Below are positions 6,127 through 6,732 of a DNA stretch of 6,732 nucleotides, piece after piece. This DNA comes from Methylobacterium sp. GTDB lineage: Bacteria > Pseudomonadota > Alphaproteobacteria > Rhizobiales > Beijerinckiaceae. The first letter of the stretch is position 1, and every line of letters begins with the position of its first letter. The translations under genes were made by a program, and so were the position numbers. Where the stretch lies: positions 1 through 6,732 of the forward strand of contig JADCCH010000389.1 in NCBI GenBank assembly GCA_020252865.1, given 5' to 3'. Under the pieces are notes generated by a model. It had not been told where the DNA came from, did not search any database, and worked only from the letters and a program-made list of their open reading frames with translations.

Positions 6127-6732
6127 ATGCCGCTTTTTCCGCCCCTGCCGACTGCGAGCCTCACGCACGCGCTCGAAAAGCATGAGTCCTTACGCATCGG
6201 CGGCGTCGCCGATGGCGGGCTGGCGCTCGTGCTGGCCGAGATCGCGCGGCTGAAGCAGGCGAGCGGGGCGGATCAGCCCGCTCTGGCGCTCTTCGTCGCG
6301 CGCGATGGCCTGCGACAGGCGGAAGTGCAGGGTGCGCTCGGCGCGCTCTTCCCGGAGATCGAGGTCATCGGCCTGCCGGCCTGGGATTGCCAGCCCTATG
6401 ATCGCGCCTCGCCCAATGCCGGCGTGCTGGCGCGCCGCATGGAGGCGCTCGCTCGGCTCGTCCGCACGCGTGGCGGGGATCGCCCGCGCCTTGTGATCGC
6501 CAGCGTGAATGCCGTGATGCAGCGCCTGCCGCCGCGCGATTTCGTGGCAAGGCAAAGCTTTTCGGCCGCGCCGGGCAACGCGATCAACCTCGATACGATC
6601 GCGCAATGGGCGGAAGACAACGGCTGTAACCGCACCTCCACCGTGCGCGATGTCGGCGATTTCGCGATGCGCGGCGGGTTTGTCGATCTCTTTCCGCCCG
6701 GTTTCGGCGATCCCGTGCGGCTTGATTTCTTC
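6127..6732 (+). CDS. mfd: Mfd, transcription-repair coupling factor, N-terminal 202 residues (cut by window end)
   Basis: Mfd is a DNA translocase that binds stalled RNA polymerase, pushes it off a lesion and recruits UvrA to start nucleotide excision repair. Only the first 202 codons are in the window; the frame is open to the last base. This part is the UvrB-like region: G-L-P-A-W-D-C-Q-P-Y-D-R-A-S-P-N-A (82-98), then R-R-M-E-A-L-A-R-L (103-111), and V-G-D-F-A-M-R-G-G-F-V-D-L-F-P-P-G (176-192). These are hallmark Mfd N-terminal motifs, the last shared with UvrB. The polymerase-binding domain and helicase motors lie beyond the window (full proteins run about 1150 residues). Start ATG 6127 is the first suitable codon after sdhE and places the first conserved segment (S-L-R-I-G-G-V) near residue 21; its Shine-Dalgarno is poor (GCGAG near 6117), consistent with reading from the sdhE transcript. 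UvrB itself is excluded by the W-D-C-Q-P-Y-D-R motif and context. Confidence 0.94.
   Translation, partial: MPLFPPLPTASLTHALEKHESLRIGGVADGGLALVLAEIARLKQASGADQPALALFVARDGLRQAEVQGALGALFPEIEVIGLPAWDCQPYDRASPNAGVLARRMEALARLVRTRGGDRPRLVIASVNAVMQRLPPRDFVARQSFSAAPGNAINLDTIAQWAEDNGCNRTSTVRDVGDFAMRGGFVDLFPPGFGDPVRLDFF

Overview
The window is about 6.7 kb of GC-rich, densely coding DNA from a Gram-negative bacterium, most likely an alphaproteobacterium. The grounds are the lipid A gene order, the recG / sdhE / mfd neighbourhood, frequent GTG starts and a CTTGAC-type -35 box. Hyphomicrobiales (Rhizobiales) is my best guess within that class, from remembered gene order only. It is chromosomal core DNA: I see no mobile element, CRISPR array, tRNA, rRNA or sign of recent transfer.

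Layout. Positions 1-2705 hold a co-directional lipid A block on the + strand: the 3' end of lpxD, then fabZ, lpxA and lpxB. FabZ works on the (R)-3-hydroxyacyl-ACP pool that LpxA and LpxD also draw on. LpxA makes the first committed lipid A precursor, LpxD adds the second acyl chain, and LpxB condenses the disaccharide. The gene expected between lpxA and lpxB in many alphaproteobacteria, the UDP-diacylglucosamine hydrolase lpxI, is not there; lpxB follows lpxA after 10 bases. After 79 bases comes a two-helix DUF502 membrane protein of unknown function (2785-3552), possibly in the same transcript.

Positions 3588-5690 on the - strand encode a complete RecG branched-DNA helicase, convergent with the DUF502 gene across 35 bases. 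A 121-base divergent gap then separates recG from a + strand pair: sdhE (5812-6108), the flavin-attachment factor for succinate dehydrogenase, and mfd (from 6127, cut by the window end), the transcription-repair coupling factor. The gap carries a plausible CTTGAC-N17-CTCTTT promoter for sdhE-mfd.

I found no undescribed system. The points worth a second look are the missing lpxI, some LpxA residues that differ from E. coli at acyl-length and substrate-contact positions, the DUF502 gene behind lipid A genes, and a small inverted repeat over the putative sdhE promoter. Two very long open frames opposite the lpx genes and opposite recG are GC-driven shadows and are not annotated.
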